Assembly (NCBI GenBank): GCA_029564595.1
Contig: JAKQPS010000019.1
Span: 1 to 64,000, forward strand
DNA length: 64,000 nt
Source of the DNA: a bacterium
Lineage (GTDB): Bacteria; UBP15; UBA6099
Direction of reading: 5' to 3'
Shown here: piece by piece, positions 41,950 through 51,390 of the stretch
Layout: each line of letters opens with the position of its first letter
How positions within the stretch are numbered: position 1 is the first letter of the stretch
Notes under the pieces: generated by a model
Told to the model about the DNA's origin: nothing
The model's input: the letters and a program-made list of their open reading frames with translations, nothing else
Databases searched by the model: none
Translations under genes and position numbers: made by a program

Positions 41950-42687
41950 TTAGAAGCCGGAAGCCAAGATTCTTGCTATCGCCAATGAAGTCGGCGCGAT
42001 TTCATAGGATTTGCGTTTGACAATGTTCTTTAGTTCCGATTCGCGCACAGTCACCACTTCCGAATACCCGCCTGACGACGCTTCGATGAATGAACTGCTG
42101 AATCTTTCGCTCCATTCGATATCTATGGCGGCGCAGATGTCGTATACCCCGCCGCCTGTGTCATGCACGAGCGCGAAAGGCTCGATATCCTTGATCTCCG
42201 CAGCCGAGATGCCGGATTCATCCTCAAAACCGCGACTAATCTGATGCGCAAAATCCACGTTTCCATCTTCTCCAGCCGAGCCGCAGTCAATCCCGGTTGA
42301 AGGGAAGAATTCAAGACAATTCTTATAGAAGCCGACCTTTTTCGAGCGGCGCGCCATTACATAAGAACAGCCTTTTCCGTCCTGAATTCTGACAACGCCG
42401 CTTACAGCCAAAGGAGCGAGCGCGGCCCCTATGTCAATCGCGGACATGCCGACGTAATAGTATTTATATTCGGCTTTCAGACAATTTATTCTTGTCCTGT
42501 GCGGCCCTTTTTCAATTGATTTGACCGCAAGGATAACGCCATTTGTAAGCGATGGATTCTTCCGAACGGCTCGAGTCCATTGCTCGGCAACAGAAGCCTC
42601 TTTTTGAGGATCAGGAAGCGCGAAATCGCCCGCCACAACTACTTCATAGTCCTTATGCCTGCTTAAAATTTCCCATTTCTCGCCCAT
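41950..42687 (-). CDS. Nudix-like domain protein (weak assignment)
   Basis: A 245-residue cytoplasmic protein. SLTNGVILAVKSIEK near residue 60, followed by a Tyr-rich YKYYYVGM, recalls the N-terminal part of NUDT22-type Nudix proteins. ISRGFEDESGISAAEIKDIE near residue 150 loosely follows the Nudix box order (R-E-x-x-E-E-x-G), but the Glu residues do not line up fully. A nucleotide-sugar or other phosphohydrolase role is therefore tentative. The chosen ATG follows GGGGGA with about nine bases spacing; an upstream start has no site. Confidence 0.4.
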   Translation of the reverse strand: MGEKWEILSRHKDYEVVVAGDFALPDPQKEASVAEQWTRAVRKNPSLTNGVILAVKSIEKGPHRTRINCLKAEYKYYYVGMSAIDIGAALAPLAVSGVVRIQDGKGCSYVMARRSKKVGFYKNCLEFFPSTGIDCGSAGEDGNVDFAHQISRGFEDESGISAAEIKDIEPFALVHDTGGGVYDICAAIDIEWSERFSSSFIEASSGGYSEVVTVRESELKNIVKRKSYEIAPTSLAIARILASGF

Positions 42688-42845
42688 AATGCTGTTTCCC
42701 CCATGCAATCCGCCCCGCCATCGTAACAGCGGCAACGCGCTATGTCAAACGGCCATCCTTTCAAAAACAAGGTTCTGTTGAGCCGCCATCGTTTTCGTAG
42801 TAGAATAAGAATGTGTCATTTCATTCAGTATTTTTGGCGGTTTGC

Positions 42846-43064
42846 ATGAAGGACAAGAAAAATTCAAAAAAATGGGTCGAGCAATTCGACATGAAGGAAG
42901 TCGAACAAGCGGCCGCTGATTGGAATATGCCGGAGATAAGAGAGCCTGATTTCTCCAGCGTTAAGAAAAAGATATTTCATCCTTTGAAAGTAATACTTTT
43001 CGCCATCATCGCAGCCGGATTCTGGGTGGGACTGTACTGGCTGGCCGGCGCTTTCAGAAACTAA
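42846..43064 (+). CDS. Small single-helix membrane protein
   Basis: About 72 residues. A polar, acidic N-terminal half (KWVEQFDMKEVEQAAADW) precedes one C-terminal transmembrane helix (VILFAIIAAGFWVGLYWLAG), so it is probably tail-anchored. I do not recognise it. The start is uncertain: the ATG at 42846 has only a weak GGCGG upstream, and a GTG at 42813 lies behind a TAGAAT box and might be leaderless. Confidence 0.45.
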   Translation: MKDKKNSKKWVEQFDMKEVEQAAADWNMPEIREPDFSSVKKKIFHPLKVILFAIIAAGFWVGLYWLAGAFRN

Positions 43065-43133
43065 CTCAGATTACACTATTGAGATTTCAAGACGCTCAAA
43101 ATACAAACCGTTAAGTCCAGTATCATTCTGAAA

Positions 43134-43207
43134 TGGGTGATAGTGGAGTCGAACCACCGACCTCATCCTTATCAGGGATGCGCTCTAACCAACTGAGCTA
43201 ATCACCC
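43134..43207 (-). tRNA. tRNA-Ile (GAT)
   Basis: 74 bases on the minus strand, acceptor GGGTGAT/ATCACCC and discriminator A. D arm AGCTCAGTTGGTTAGAGC, anticodon GAT in the loop CTGATAA, T arm with GGTTCGACTCC. CCA is not encoded. Confidence 0.95.
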
Positions 43208-43234
43208 TAGGGCAAAGATAGTGTAGCAACGAGG

Positions 43235-44467
43235 CTAATTGATGTCAAGACGGATAAACCGTCGTTTTCCGACGCGCAGAGCGGCTCCGGGCGCGATTTT
43301 CACGACCGCCATTTCATCGTCGAGAATCTCTCCGTCGATAGTGACCGCTTTCTGTCTGATCATCCGCCGGGCGTCAGCTTTTGTGGCCACCAACCCCGAC
43401 GCGAAAACAAGTTCCACCGCAGGCATTTCCTCGCACGGCAACTTGCAGGTTTCCATGTCGCTGGGAAGTTCTTTTCTGGCAAAAACCCTGTCGAATTCCG
43501 CTTCGGCTTCGTCTGCTGCTGCTGCGCTGTGGAAGAATGACACAATCTCCCGCGCCAGCCTGACTTTGAATTTGCGGGGATTCTCGCTTCCCCACCAGAT
43601 TTCCATCGCTGCTCCGTTTATCTCCTCTTCGGAGATATCGGTCAGGAGCAGCATATAGCGCGCTATCAGCGTGTCCGGTATCGACATAAGTTTGCCGAAC
43701 ATATCGTTGGGCGGGTCTGTGACTCCGACATAGTTGCCGAGGCTTTTGCTCATTTTCTGAACGCCGTCAAGCCCTTCGATGATAGGCATGGTCAGAGCCA
43801 CTTGAGGGGTCTGTCCGGCGTCTTTCTGAAGCTCGCGCCCGACCAAAATGTTGAACAACTGGTCGGAGCCGCCGAGTTCGACATGGGAGCCTAGGGCAAC
43901 TGAATCATGGCCCTGAAACAACGGGTAGAGAAACTCGTGAATCCTAATGGGAATATTCTCCCGGAATCGTTTGCTGAAATCGTCCCGTTCGAGCATCCTT
44001 GCGACAGTGTGAGAGGCGCAAAGTTTCACAATGTCGTGCGGCGTCATTGCGCCTAGCCAGTCATTGTTAAACACAACCTCGGTTTTTTCAGGCATCAGAA
44101 CCTTGAACACTTGTTCTTTATATGTGGCGGCGTTGGCGCGCACCTGTTCTTCCGTTAAAGGCGGACGGGTCGCCGATTTGCCGCTGGGGTCTCCTATGCG
44201 CGCCGTAAAATCTCCTATTAAAAACTGAACTGTGTGCCCCAATTGTTGAAACTGTCTCAATTTCCTAAGTATAACGACATGGCCTAGATGGATATCCGGC
44301 GCGGAAGGGTCGCAACCGAACTTGACTTTGAGAGGAGCGTTTGTTTGCGCGCTCTTTTCCAGAACCGCTTTGAGGTCGTCCTCGGTCACGATGTCTTTGG
44401 CGCCCCGCTTGATAATTTCCATCTGGCTGTTTATATCCACTTGCCCGTCCTCGCAGTCGCTATTCAT
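43235..44467 (-). CDS. tyrS: Tyrosyl-tRNA synthetase
   Basis: A 410-residue TyrRS of the TyrZ type. PLKVKFGCDPSAPDIHLGH near residue 36 holds the HIGH motif (HLGH), GDFTARIGDPSG near residue 70 is a family mark, and VQKMSKSLGN near residue 235 is KMSKS. The C-terminal S4-like domain binds tRNA (SGLVATKADARRMIRQKAV). TATTAT on the minus strand ends six bases before the ATG and no ribosome site exists, so I infer a leaderless start at MNSDCEDGQ; the longer ORF extends 34 codons upstream across this box. It charges tRNA-Tyr with tyrosine. Confidence 0.9.
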   Translation of the reverse strand: MNSDCEDGQVDINSQMEIIKRGAKDIVTEDDLKAVLEKSAQTNAPLKVKFGCDPSAPDIHLGHVVILRKLRQFQQLGHTVQFLIGDFTARIGDPSGKSATRPPLTEEQVRANAATYKEQVFKVLMPEKTEVVFNNDWLGAMTPHDIVKLCASHTVARMLERDDFSKRFRENIPIRIHEFLYPLFQGHDSVALGSHVELGGSDQLFNILVGRELQKDAGQTPQVALTMPIIEGLDGVQKMSKSLGNYVGVTDPPNDMFGKLMSIPDTLIARYMLLLTDISEEEINGAAMEIWWGSENPRKFKVRLAREIVSFFHSAAAADEAEAEFDRVFARKELPSDMETCKLPCEEMPAVELVFASGLVATKADARRMIRQKAVTIDGEILDDEMAVVKIAPGAALRVGKRRFIRLDIN

Positions 44468-44594
44468 AGTGAGATAATATAAAACAGAGATGATTCCGGC
44501 GCAAGCTTGCCCGAAGCGACGAAACACGGCAACCGGCAGAACAGTTCGCGCCGCCCGGCCTGCCCGCAACTCGCGGGATTCAAGACACGCGCTT

Positions 44595-46916
44595 TCAGAA
44601 CGTCAGTTTTTCGAAGAAGATCGTTCTCTCTATCCGGCGTTCGGCGGTAAACCTTTCCCGCGCGTCTAGGTTCAGATTCAGGGCCGCGCGATAGATTTTC
44701 TCCGCCTCGTCGTATCTGCGCGCGTCGGTCAATTTATCGCCAAGATTTATCAGCGTTTTCAATTTGAGCGCGTCGTAGCCGGGAGTGTTATCAGCAAAAC
44801 GCAAAGTCGTCCTTTTTAGGTTCTTCAGAAACTCATCCTCCGAAGCGAAGTCTTTCGCTTTCATGCTAAGCGCGAGTTGACTGTATAAAGATATGAAATC
44901 AGGCTCGGCTTCAATTGCGCGGCGAACGGCTCCGGGTTCGAAATCAATGCCTGTTATCATAGCCGGCAAAAGAGCCTCCCTCGCTGCGGGACGGCTCATC
45001 GCTTCAATGAGAATCGAGACGTGTCCGGGTTTGGCATAACCGAAAGACTCGCGTTGCTGAAGAGCGGCAGTAGCCGCGTCAAACCTTCCTGTTGCGGCAT
45101 GAGCCGCCGCTAGCGCGGCCATCGCGCTGTCTTTCGCCTCATTGGTGGCTTTTTCCGACGCAACGGCGCGCGAAGCTGATTCAGCCGCTTCGGCATATTT
45201 TCCAGCTTTCAACAAAGCTCTTGCTCTCTTTACCAACCAGTCGGCATTCCCGTCCTTAGTGTACATCTCTTCGCAAAGTCCTGCTGATTTCAGGTTCTCG
45301 CCGTCTTCCATCAAAGAAGCGACCGCCGCCCACGGCTCTTCCGTTCCGGGCAACGGACCTATGCGCGGGCATCTCTTTTTGTAGAAGGCGGGGAATTTTT
45401 CGTCGTCATACCTCATCTGCGCGAGGCGCAACGCATAAGCAGAAACATCCACCCCGCTCAGCCATTCTATCCACTCGTCATTCAGTTCAGAGATTGTTTT
45501 CCCATACACTTTTTCGGGTTTGGGAGAAGCATAATATTCCGTGTATTTCTCCTGCCCGTACTTATAGATAAGAAAACCTGTGAAAGCTCCCGCCATTTCA
45601 TAGGATTTCCACATGCTTGACGAGCCGAAACCGGCGGTGCTCATAGTTTTCGAGGCGGGGGCGATGGCCCCTGCTTTCACAGCGGCGGCGAAATTCTCCT
45701 GAAATTCCGGGCCTCTGAAAAAATCCTGCTCAACCGCTTCCGCAATGCCTTCGACAACGCCCATGTTGTAAGGAGTCCCGAAAACGCCTTTGCCGTAAGC
45801 CGACATCAGAGCGTGAGTCAGCTCGTGCTTGAACACCGAATCGTCCACCCTGTCTTCTGTCATGTGAGCTTCGACGCGCCACGGGGCTGAAAACAAATAG
45901 TCCGCCGCTCCGGTGAGGCGAAGCTTCTGATCGTTGTCGGCATAGAGCATAACGCGCGCGCGTCGCGATTCAGGCATCGGCACGGCTTCGTTGATTTCGT
46001 GGATGTACCATTCCGCAAACCTCGCGGCTCTTTCCGCGCGTCCCTTCGTCAACGAATGAGGGTCATAAAATATCACCGCGTTGGGAGTCTCGACTTTAGC
46101 CGACATTACAGACGAAACGAATCTTTTGTTCGATCCCGCGCCTGTCTGATCGGGGAAGAATATGAAACAGAACAGAAAAACGGCGGCGGCGGACAGCATT
46201 GCGCGGCGGGAAAAATAAAAATCCGATTCCAACCGGGATGAGTGAGCCTGCGGATTTGCCGCCGCCGCTGCGCCTATGAAAAACAGGGATGTGAAAACCA
46301 CCAGCAGACGGGACGGAATGAATCCCGGCGGGGGTATCAATGCGAGACCGTAAAACCCGGCGTCCGTGAAAAGGCCCACCGTCAGGTTCGGCATTGTCCA
46401 TCTGGAACCGTCCATGAAAACAGCGAAAGAGTGAGCGCAAGTTAAAAGAAAGTATAGGAGGACTAAAGCTCCGGCGGCGATTTTTCCGCGACACGCCCGC
46501 CCGGCGGCAATCCCGACAGCGGCATAATGCAACGCGGTTGGTATGGTTATCCAGAAAAAAAGATACGCGCCTGCAGCAAGATTGCATTTCTGAACGACTA
46601 TCGTGCTGTACGCGGATATGGCGTAAACAATCGCAAGAACCGCCAAACCCGCAAAAACCGCCTGAGAATATTTCACGTTCGCCAGATGCCAAGTTGAATT
46701 GCGAGGGCTGATGCCGGGATCGCGAGTATCCGCGCCCGCCACGATGCCCAATGCTCCGCAAGCGACCGCCAGAAACAGGGCGGAGACCGCCGCCAACTCA
46801 TAGCCCGCCACATTCAAGAGCGGTATCCGGGTCGAGCACGCCGCGAGAGCAGCCCCTGCAATCGCAAAAAACAGCGCGGTCATTTTAAATCCGCGACTGG
46901 CCTTGAAATGATTCAT
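44595..46916 (-). CDS. Polytopic membrane zinc metallopeptidase with TPR tail
   Basis: A 773-residue protein. The N-terminal third is a membrane domain with about seven helices. Next is an extracytoplasmic gluzincin peptidase domain with VFKHELTHALMSAY and, further on, GVVEGIAEAVEQ, which supplies the downstream Glu (HExxH...E). After that comes a peptidase-MA-like substrate region (YKYGQEKYTEYY). The C-terminal 250 residues are TPR-like helices (RARALLKAGKYAEAAESA; LTDARRYDEAEKIYRAAL). I start at MNHFKASRGF, five bases after GGAGG. The substrate is unknown. Membrane, protease and TPR in one chain is not a common arrangement. Confidence 0.72.
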   Translation of the reverse strand: MNHFKASRGFKMTALFFAIAGAALAACSTRIPLLNVAGYELAAVSALFLAVACGALGIVAGADTRDPGISPRNSTWHLANVKYSQAVFAGLAVLAIVYAISAYSTIVVQKCNLAAGAYLFFWITIPTALHYAAVGIAAGRACRGKIAAGALVLLYFLLTCAHSFAVFMDGSRWTMPNLTVGLFTDAGFYGLALIPPPGFIPSRLLVVFTSLFFIGAAAAANPQAHSSRLESDFYFSRRAMLSAAAVFLFCFIFFPDQTGAGSNKRFVSSVMSAKVETPNAVIFYDPHSLTKGRAERAARFAEWYIHEINEAVPMPESRRARVMLYADNDQKLRLTGAADYLFSAPWRVEAHMTEDRVDDSVFKHELTHALMSAYGKGVFGTPYNMGVVEGIAEAVEQDFFRGPEFQENFAAAVKAGAIAPASKTMSTAGFGSSSMWKSYEMAGAFTGFLIYKYGQEKYTEYYASPKPEKVYGKTISELNDEWIEWLSGVDVSAYALRLAQMRYDDEKFPAFYKKRCPRIGPLPGTEEPWAAVASLMEDGENLKSAGLCEEMYTKDGNADWLVKRARALLKAGKYAEAAESASRAVASEKATNEAKDSAMAALAAAHAATGRFDAATAALQQRESFGYAKPGHVSILIEAMSRPAAREALLPAMITGIDFEPGAVRRAIEAEPDFISLYSQLALSMKAKDFASEDEFLKNLKRTTLRFADNTPGYDALKLKTLINLGDKLTDARRYDEAEKIYRAALNLNLDARERFTAERRIERTIFFEKLTF

Positions 46917-47021
46917 ATTTTCCTCCGCAATACGCTCATGCAAACTGCTAGTAATGTAACACATATTGAGGCGAGCAAGAAATACTTCCAAGGTTGAGCG
47001 GGCCGCTCCGGGCGCCGCGTC

Positions 47022-47050
47022 TTGAGGACGACATGCAAATAATATACAAT
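47022..47050 (+). promoter_or_regulatory. Promoter for leaderless methyltransferase gene
   Basis: TTGAGG, 17-base spacer and TACAAT. The methyltransferase ATG at 47061 is ten bases further on and no ribosome site is present. Confidence 0.6.
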
Positions 47051-47060
47051 CGAAAATGAT

Positions 47061-47813
47061 ATGAAGAAAGAATATAAACCGATACTTTCCACTTTCGAGA
47101 GGATGGCTGACGCATACTCGAGAAGTTCAGGCATGGAGGAAGTGAACCGGCGCTCGCTGGCTCCGATACCGAAGGAGTGGGAGGGACGTATACTCGACGT
47201 AGGGGCCGGAGCCGGAGCTTTCATAGAGAAATATGTCGATCCGGCAAAACATGAAATTTATACGGTGGATTTTTCAATGGGAATGATTCGCCAGACAGCG
47301 GCGCGGCTGGGGGAAATGGTCGGATCGTGCGTTTTCCCGACAAGAGCGCTCGCGCAGGCTCTTCCGTTTCCAAGAGACGCGTTTGACGCCGCGCTATGCG
47401 TGAACACTCTGCACAACATGCCTTCGCGGGAAGACATTAGACTAGCAGTGTCGGAAATGGCCAGAGTGATACGGCCCCGCGGAGCTTTGCTTCTGGAGTT
47501 CAGAAACAGCGAAAACCCGGCTAGAAAAAGGATTTCCGAGATGTACGACACGCCGGAACTGCCTCAGAAATCGTTCACATTCGAGGAAGTCTCAAAAATG
47601 CTCGGACAGATAGGTTTGGAGACGGTTTCAAGAATTCCTATATGGGGGGACTACGTTCCGAGCGGACCATGGGAAGACGCGATAGAAAGACTCAAAACCC
47701 CGTTTCGGAAAATGCCGCCGGAACGCGCTCCGAGGTTTGCCGCGATAGCAATAAAACCGCCCGGATTCAGATCGTCGCTCTTAGACGCATTTAATAATGA
47801 CGCCGCTGAATGA
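47061..47813 (+). CDS. Class I SAM-dependent methyltransferase
   Basis: A 250-residue UbiE/Methyltransf_11-type enzyme. Motif I is RILDVGAGAGAFIEKYVD near residue 36, motif II/III FDAALCVNTLHNMPSRED near residue 110, and the post-motif VIRPRGALLLEFRN near residue 138. The acceptor is unknown. The start has no Shine-Dalgarno, but a -35/-10 promoter ends ten bases before it. Confidence 0.8.
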   Translation: MKKEYKPILSTFERMADAYSRSSGMEEVNRRSLAPIPKEWEGRILDVGAGAGAFIEKYVDPAKHEIYTVDFSMGMIRQTAARLGEMVGSCVFPTRALAQALPFPRDAFDAALCVNTLHNMPSREDIRLAVSEMARVIRPRGALLLEFRNSENPARKRISEMYDTPELPQKSFTFEEVSKMLGQIGLETVSRIPIWGDYVPSGPWEDAIERLKTPFRKMPPERAPRFAAIAIKPPGFRSSLLDAFNNDAAE

Positions 47814-47848
47814 ATCCCACAATTCTTTAAAGACGTATTTGTCGGACG

Positions 47849-48970
47849 TTATTGTTTGATGTCTTCTTGTGACGCGGAATCCGATTCGCTTTCGAGAGCC
47901 TTCTGTTCAATAGGCGAGGAAAGAGGAACTCGCGGCGATGTCTGCTCCAGATAGTATTCGCCCATGATTTTCAGAGCTGCCACCACAGGAACCGACAGGA
48001 CCATGCCGCCGACGCCGGCGAGATTGCTTCCTGCCAGAAGCGCGAGTATGACAACCAAAGGATGCAGTCCAGTGTCTTTGCCGACGATTCTCGGAACGAA
48101 GAAAGCGTTTTCCAACACCTGAACAGTTATTGATATCAAACCGACGACAAGAAATTGGTCGGATATGTACCCTACCACCAGAGCGGGGATCACGCCGACA
48201 ATCGGCCCTACATAAGGCACAAACTCGCATACTCCGGAAAAAATACCCAGCACGACCGCATACGGAACCCTGAACACAAGGAGCAACGCTATCATTCCGA
48301 CCCCGACGACCAAACACAATTTCAATCTGCTCCTTATAAAACCGCCGAAAGCAATATCGATCTTGGAGATAACTCCGTCAATGCCAGCTCTTTTTTCAGG
48401 ACTAAACAGTTCCACAAACCTCTTCCTGAAATCCGGCGCGTCCTTCAACAAATAAAAAATGGCGAGGGGAATAATAATCACGGCATAAAGCTTCGATATA
48501 GAAGCGATTATCCACTTGAGACTCGACTGCATCATGTTGAGGCTGTACTCTTCAAAACCGTTCCAAGCCTTCCCCGGCATGTCTTTAAGTTCGTCAGGCA
48601 GTTTGGACGCCTGTATTAAATCATTAAATCTCTGCAGACTGACTTGAGCTTCGCTGATAAATCTGGGGAACTCATCAACGAACTGATTTACTTGCGCCGC
48701 AAGCGAAGGCATAAGGAACAGAATAGAAAGCGCGGTCGCGAAGCAAACTATCGAGAAAATTATAAGTATTGAAATAGACCTCGGAACGCCCTTTTTCTCA
48801 ATAAGATTCACAGGGCCGCCCAACAAATATGCTAATCCCGCGGCAACGATGAAATATCCCCAGACAACCATCGTCTTATAAAACATCCATCCGACGCCAA
48901 CCGCGACCGCAATTATAATCGCGACCGCCATAGGGGATCTTGTCTTCATCAAGTCGCCGAACTGTTTCAT
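47849..48970 (-). CDS. AI-2E family (PerM/TqsA-like) permease
   Basis: A 373-residue membrane protein with about eight transmembrane helices in the AI-2E transporter pattern: two pairs at the N-terminus (MAVAIIIAVAVGVGWMFYKT; VVWGYFIVAAGLAYLLGG), an amphipathic central region (QVNQFVDEFPRFISEAQ), and the signature LLLVFRVPYAVVLGIFSGVCEFVPYVGP split near residue 230, then LAGSNLAGVGGM near residue 320. Members export small molecules or are sodium/proton antiporters; function here is not predictable. AGGAAGG precedes the ATG. Confidence 0.85.
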   Translation of the reverse strand: MKQFGDLMKTRSPMAVAIIIAVAVGVGWMFYKTMVVWGYFIVAAGLAYLLGGPVNLIEKKGVPRSISILIIFSIVCFATALSILFLMPSLAAQVNQFVDEFPRFISEAQVSLQRFNDLIQASKLPDELKDMPGKAWNGFEEYSLNMMQSSLKWIIASISKLYAVIIIPLAIFYLLKDAPDFRKRFVELFSPEKRAGIDGVISKIDIAFGGFIRSRLKLCLVVGVGMIALLLVFRVPYAVVLGIFSGVCEFVPYVGPIVGVIPALVVGYISDQFLVVGLISITVQVLENAFFVPRIVGKDTGLHPLVVILALLAGSNLAGVGGMVLSVPVVAALKIMGEYYLEQTSPRVPLSSPIEQKALESESDSASQEDIKQ

Positions 48971-49396
48971 TTCAACGCCTTCCTACTTTGAGCCGCAGAA
49001 TCCGCCATGCTTATCCCACAGCCATGTTGAAGATATTATCATTAATCGAGATAGAAAATCATAGACGCGGCACAGAATATTGTTGATTAAACCGGTTCAT
49101 GCCAAGATGTGTAAATGCGCCAATTATGCTATTCATTCAGTCTTGCCTATTCAAATTCGCGATAGTGAAACTCATCCTTTGCGCCGCGTGTAAAAACGGA
49201 AGGAGTGGGAATCGAACCCACCTCGACCATGCATCCATGACCGACAACGGTTTTGAAGACCGCGGGCGCCACCAGACACCATTCGCTTCCAATCGCTTCT
49301 TCGTATTTCATAACGTCTTTCGCAAAGGCTGTCAACGCGGCGCGGATATCGGTTCTGCCGCCGGACTCATAGGCAGAGATATCAATTCGATTGGTT
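48971..49396. other. Intergenic region carrying tRNA-Sec
   Basis: About 425 bases between two minus-strand genes. The tRNA-Sec lies at 49197..49290. I see no protein gene in the rest; a short minus-strand ORF in this region is the tRNA read through. Confidence 0.6.
49197..49290 (-). tRNA. selC: tRNA-Sec (UCA), selC, with unusual acceptor stem
   Basis: 94 bases on the minus strand, ending in discriminator G. It has the bacterial tRNA-Sec plan: a six-base D stem GGTGTC/GGCGCC with a four-base TGGT loop, anticodon loop CTTCAAA (UCA), and a long variable arm (CGGTCATG/CATGGTCG, eight pairs including two G-U, GATG loop). The T arm is GTGGG-TTCGATT-CCCAC. The acceptor 5' strand is GGAAGCGA, but the 3' strand is only TCCTTCC, so it pairs as seven base pairs with C6 bulged, not as the usual eight. 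CCA is not encoded. It reads UGA with SelB and a SECIS; selA and selD are 12 kb away. Confidence 0.92.
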
Positions 49397-50014
49397 TTAT
49401 TTATTGCACTCTACTATCAAAGCAGCGCACTTGGGAATCCATAAAAGGTCGAATCTCACTTCGGTTTTAACTATGTCGAACACCTGTGAAACAAGCGCCT
49501 CGGTCTCCTTCGGAGTTCTCACATTGCGCCCCCTGTCTCTTGAAGCGATGAAATGGCCGATTCTCGACTGGCCTTCCGCGAAACAGGGGTCGCATGTCAC
49601 CAGCTTCCCGCCCGGCTTTAAAACTCCGCGCGCAAGCTCGCACAGTTTGACGACCTCGTCGTCATTCAAATGATGCAGCACCCCGTAGGCCATAGCCACA
49701 TCGAAATCGGGCAGGTCTTCTATGTTTTCGGAAACGTCAAGGCACATAAAGACGCCTCTGTCGCCCCAACGATTTTTCGCGTCTCTTATATAGTCGGGAT
49801 TGGAATCAAAACCGTAATAATGCGCTCCGTTGGCGTACTCCAGAGCCTGAGCAGGGCCGCACCCTATGTCCAGTAAGTAATCGCCCGGAGCGGCTTTTGC
49901 GTATTTCTCTACGATTTCTTTCCTTGCCTTCTTCACTCCCATGAAACTTGTGAAGACGGAATAAACCAAAGGATTTTTCAATATCGCTTTTATCCCTGAT
50001 TCAGTTTGAGCCAT
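49397..50014 (-). CDS. Class I SAM-dependent methyltransferase
   Basis: A 205-residue methyltransferase. Motif I is YLLDIGCGPAQALEYANG near residue 47, followed by YYGFDSNPDYIRDAK, then MAYGVLHHLNDDE near residue 105 and LKPGGKLVTCDPCF near residue 130. The substrate is unknown. I start at MAQTESG, with GAGG about eight bases upstream; the longer ORF start has no such site. It lies upstream of tRNA-Sec on the same strand and just downstream of the glycosyltransferase gene. Confidence 0.78.
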   Translation of the reverse strand: MAQTESGIKAILKNPLVYSVFTSFMGVKKARKEIVEKYAKAAPGDYLLDIGCGPAQALEYANGAHYYGFDSNPDYIRDAKNRWGDRGVFMCLDVSENIEDLPDFDVAMAYGVLHHLNDDEVVKLCELARGVLKPGGKLVTCDPCFAEGQSRIGHFIASRDRGRNVRTPKETEALVSQVFDIVKTEVRFDLLWIPKCAALIVECNK

Positions 50015-50110
50015 ATTGGTTGCCTCGTTTATGCTTGAATGATAACGGCCTGAAAACATTCCGCGTTTTTTAACACTAAGACGAAAGCCTTGGGACGACG
50101 GAACCGCCCC

Positions 50111-51223
50111 TTAAAGCGCAGAGTAAATCCTTTGTAACGCCTCGGCGTGCCGTTCGGCCGAGAAAAAGTTTTCCGCGCGCTCCGCGCCCGCCTGCCCCAT
50201 AGATTCTCGAAGCAAAGAATCTTCGGCAAGCCTGCCTATTGCTGAAGCCAACGACAGCGAATCTCGGGGAGGGATCAGCAGCCCTGTTTCACCGTCAACC
50301 ACGATTTCGGGAACTCCTCCCGCGTTTGTGGCCACCACAGGTTTGCAGCATGCCATAGCCTCTATGAGAACCCGCCCGAAGTGCTCTCTCAAACTTGACA
50401 GAACCAATATGTCCAAAGCGTTCATCACTTCAGGCATGTCGGAGCGTTGTCCGGCAAAAACGATTCTTTTTCCAGCCGGGCTTGATGAGGCCTGCTTCTC
50501 CAGTTCGGAGCGAAGAGGCCCGTCCCCGACAATTACGAATTTGATATTTGCTTTATCCGCGAGATTAGCCGCGGCATCGATGAAATATTGATGTCCTTTG
50601 AATTCGTGCAACCAACCTACGACTCCGGCGAGTATGTCGCCCTCCCCCGCCCCTAACGAAGCTCTGACATCTCTGTTCAAAGGCATCCTCTTGAATTTCG
50701 TCGTGTCAACAGGATTATGGACAACAGAGACTTTTACGTCTGCGCCCATGAGTCCGGAAAATCTTTCGGCAGTTGCTTTTGAATTTGCGATGACGCGGGG
50801 ATAGAGACGCAGAAGCATCCTGTCCAGAAGTCCGTCTGAATCAATGATACGAACGTGTAGTATGGCAGGAATACGGGAGATTTGGGCGGCGACTCCAGCG
50901 CAGAGCGCCCTTCTCGCGGTGGCGTTCACATGAACGATGTCGGCTTTTTCTGCTTTGAAGATCGCGCTGAATCCGCCCACGGCGGATGCCAGCCTATAAG
51001 GGGCGGCCGGGTGTTTCAAAGATTCGACGCCAACGATTCTCACGGGAATATCCAGTTCTGAGGCGGACTTTTCCATCCCGCCCCGCTCAGGCAGAATAAG
51101 AACTGGTTCGAAGAGTGTCCGGTCGATTTTTTCCAGTAGATTAAGCAAGCTGATCTCGCCGCCGCCACGGATATCGCCGAAATTCGACACATAAATTATT
51201 TTTTTTCTTGCAGTCGCTCTCAA
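50111..51223 (-). CDS. Glycosyltransferase family 4 (GT-B fold)
   Basis: A 370-residue GT4 enzyme. The N-terminal half starts IIYVSNFGDIRGGGEISLL, with ADIVHVNATARRALC near residue 92. The C-terminal half has the donor-site series VGWLHEFKGHQYFIDAA near residue 205, VIVGDGPLRSELE near residue 232, and the E-x7-E type EHFGRVLIEAMACCKPV near residue 290. Members transfer sugars in envelope polysaccharide or glycolipid synthesis. The TTG start follows GGAG by about five bases; no nearer ATG exists. Confidence 0.82.
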   Translation of the reverse strand: MRATARKKIIYVSNFGDIRGGGEISLLNLLEKIDRTLFEPVLILPERGGMEKSASELDIPVRIVGVESLKHPAAPYRLASAVGGFSAIFKAEKADIVHVNATARRALCAGVAAQISRIPAILHVRIIDSDGLLDRMLLRLYPRVIANSKATAERFSGLMGADVKVSVVHNPVDTTKFKRMPLNRDVRASLGAGEGDILAGVVGWLHEFKGHQYFIDAAANLADKANIKFVIVGDGPLRSELEKQASSSPAGKRIVFAGQRSDMPEVMNALDILVLSSLREHFGRVLIEAMACCKPVVATNAGGVPEIVVDGETGLLIPPRDSLSLASAIGRLAEDSLLRESMGQAGAERAENFFSAERHAEALQRIYSAL

Positions 51224-51390
51224 AGGATCTCCACCGCCGTCCGGTTTATCATATTATTTGTCACAGACGACCCGATGTCAAAGAGATAGCGGGATGCCTG
51301 AAACGGTTGCAAAACATATATTTGAAATATATACTACTCGCAAGCAATGTCTAATCTGATAGTTTTGCTGAGCTTGAAAGGAGAATTCCA

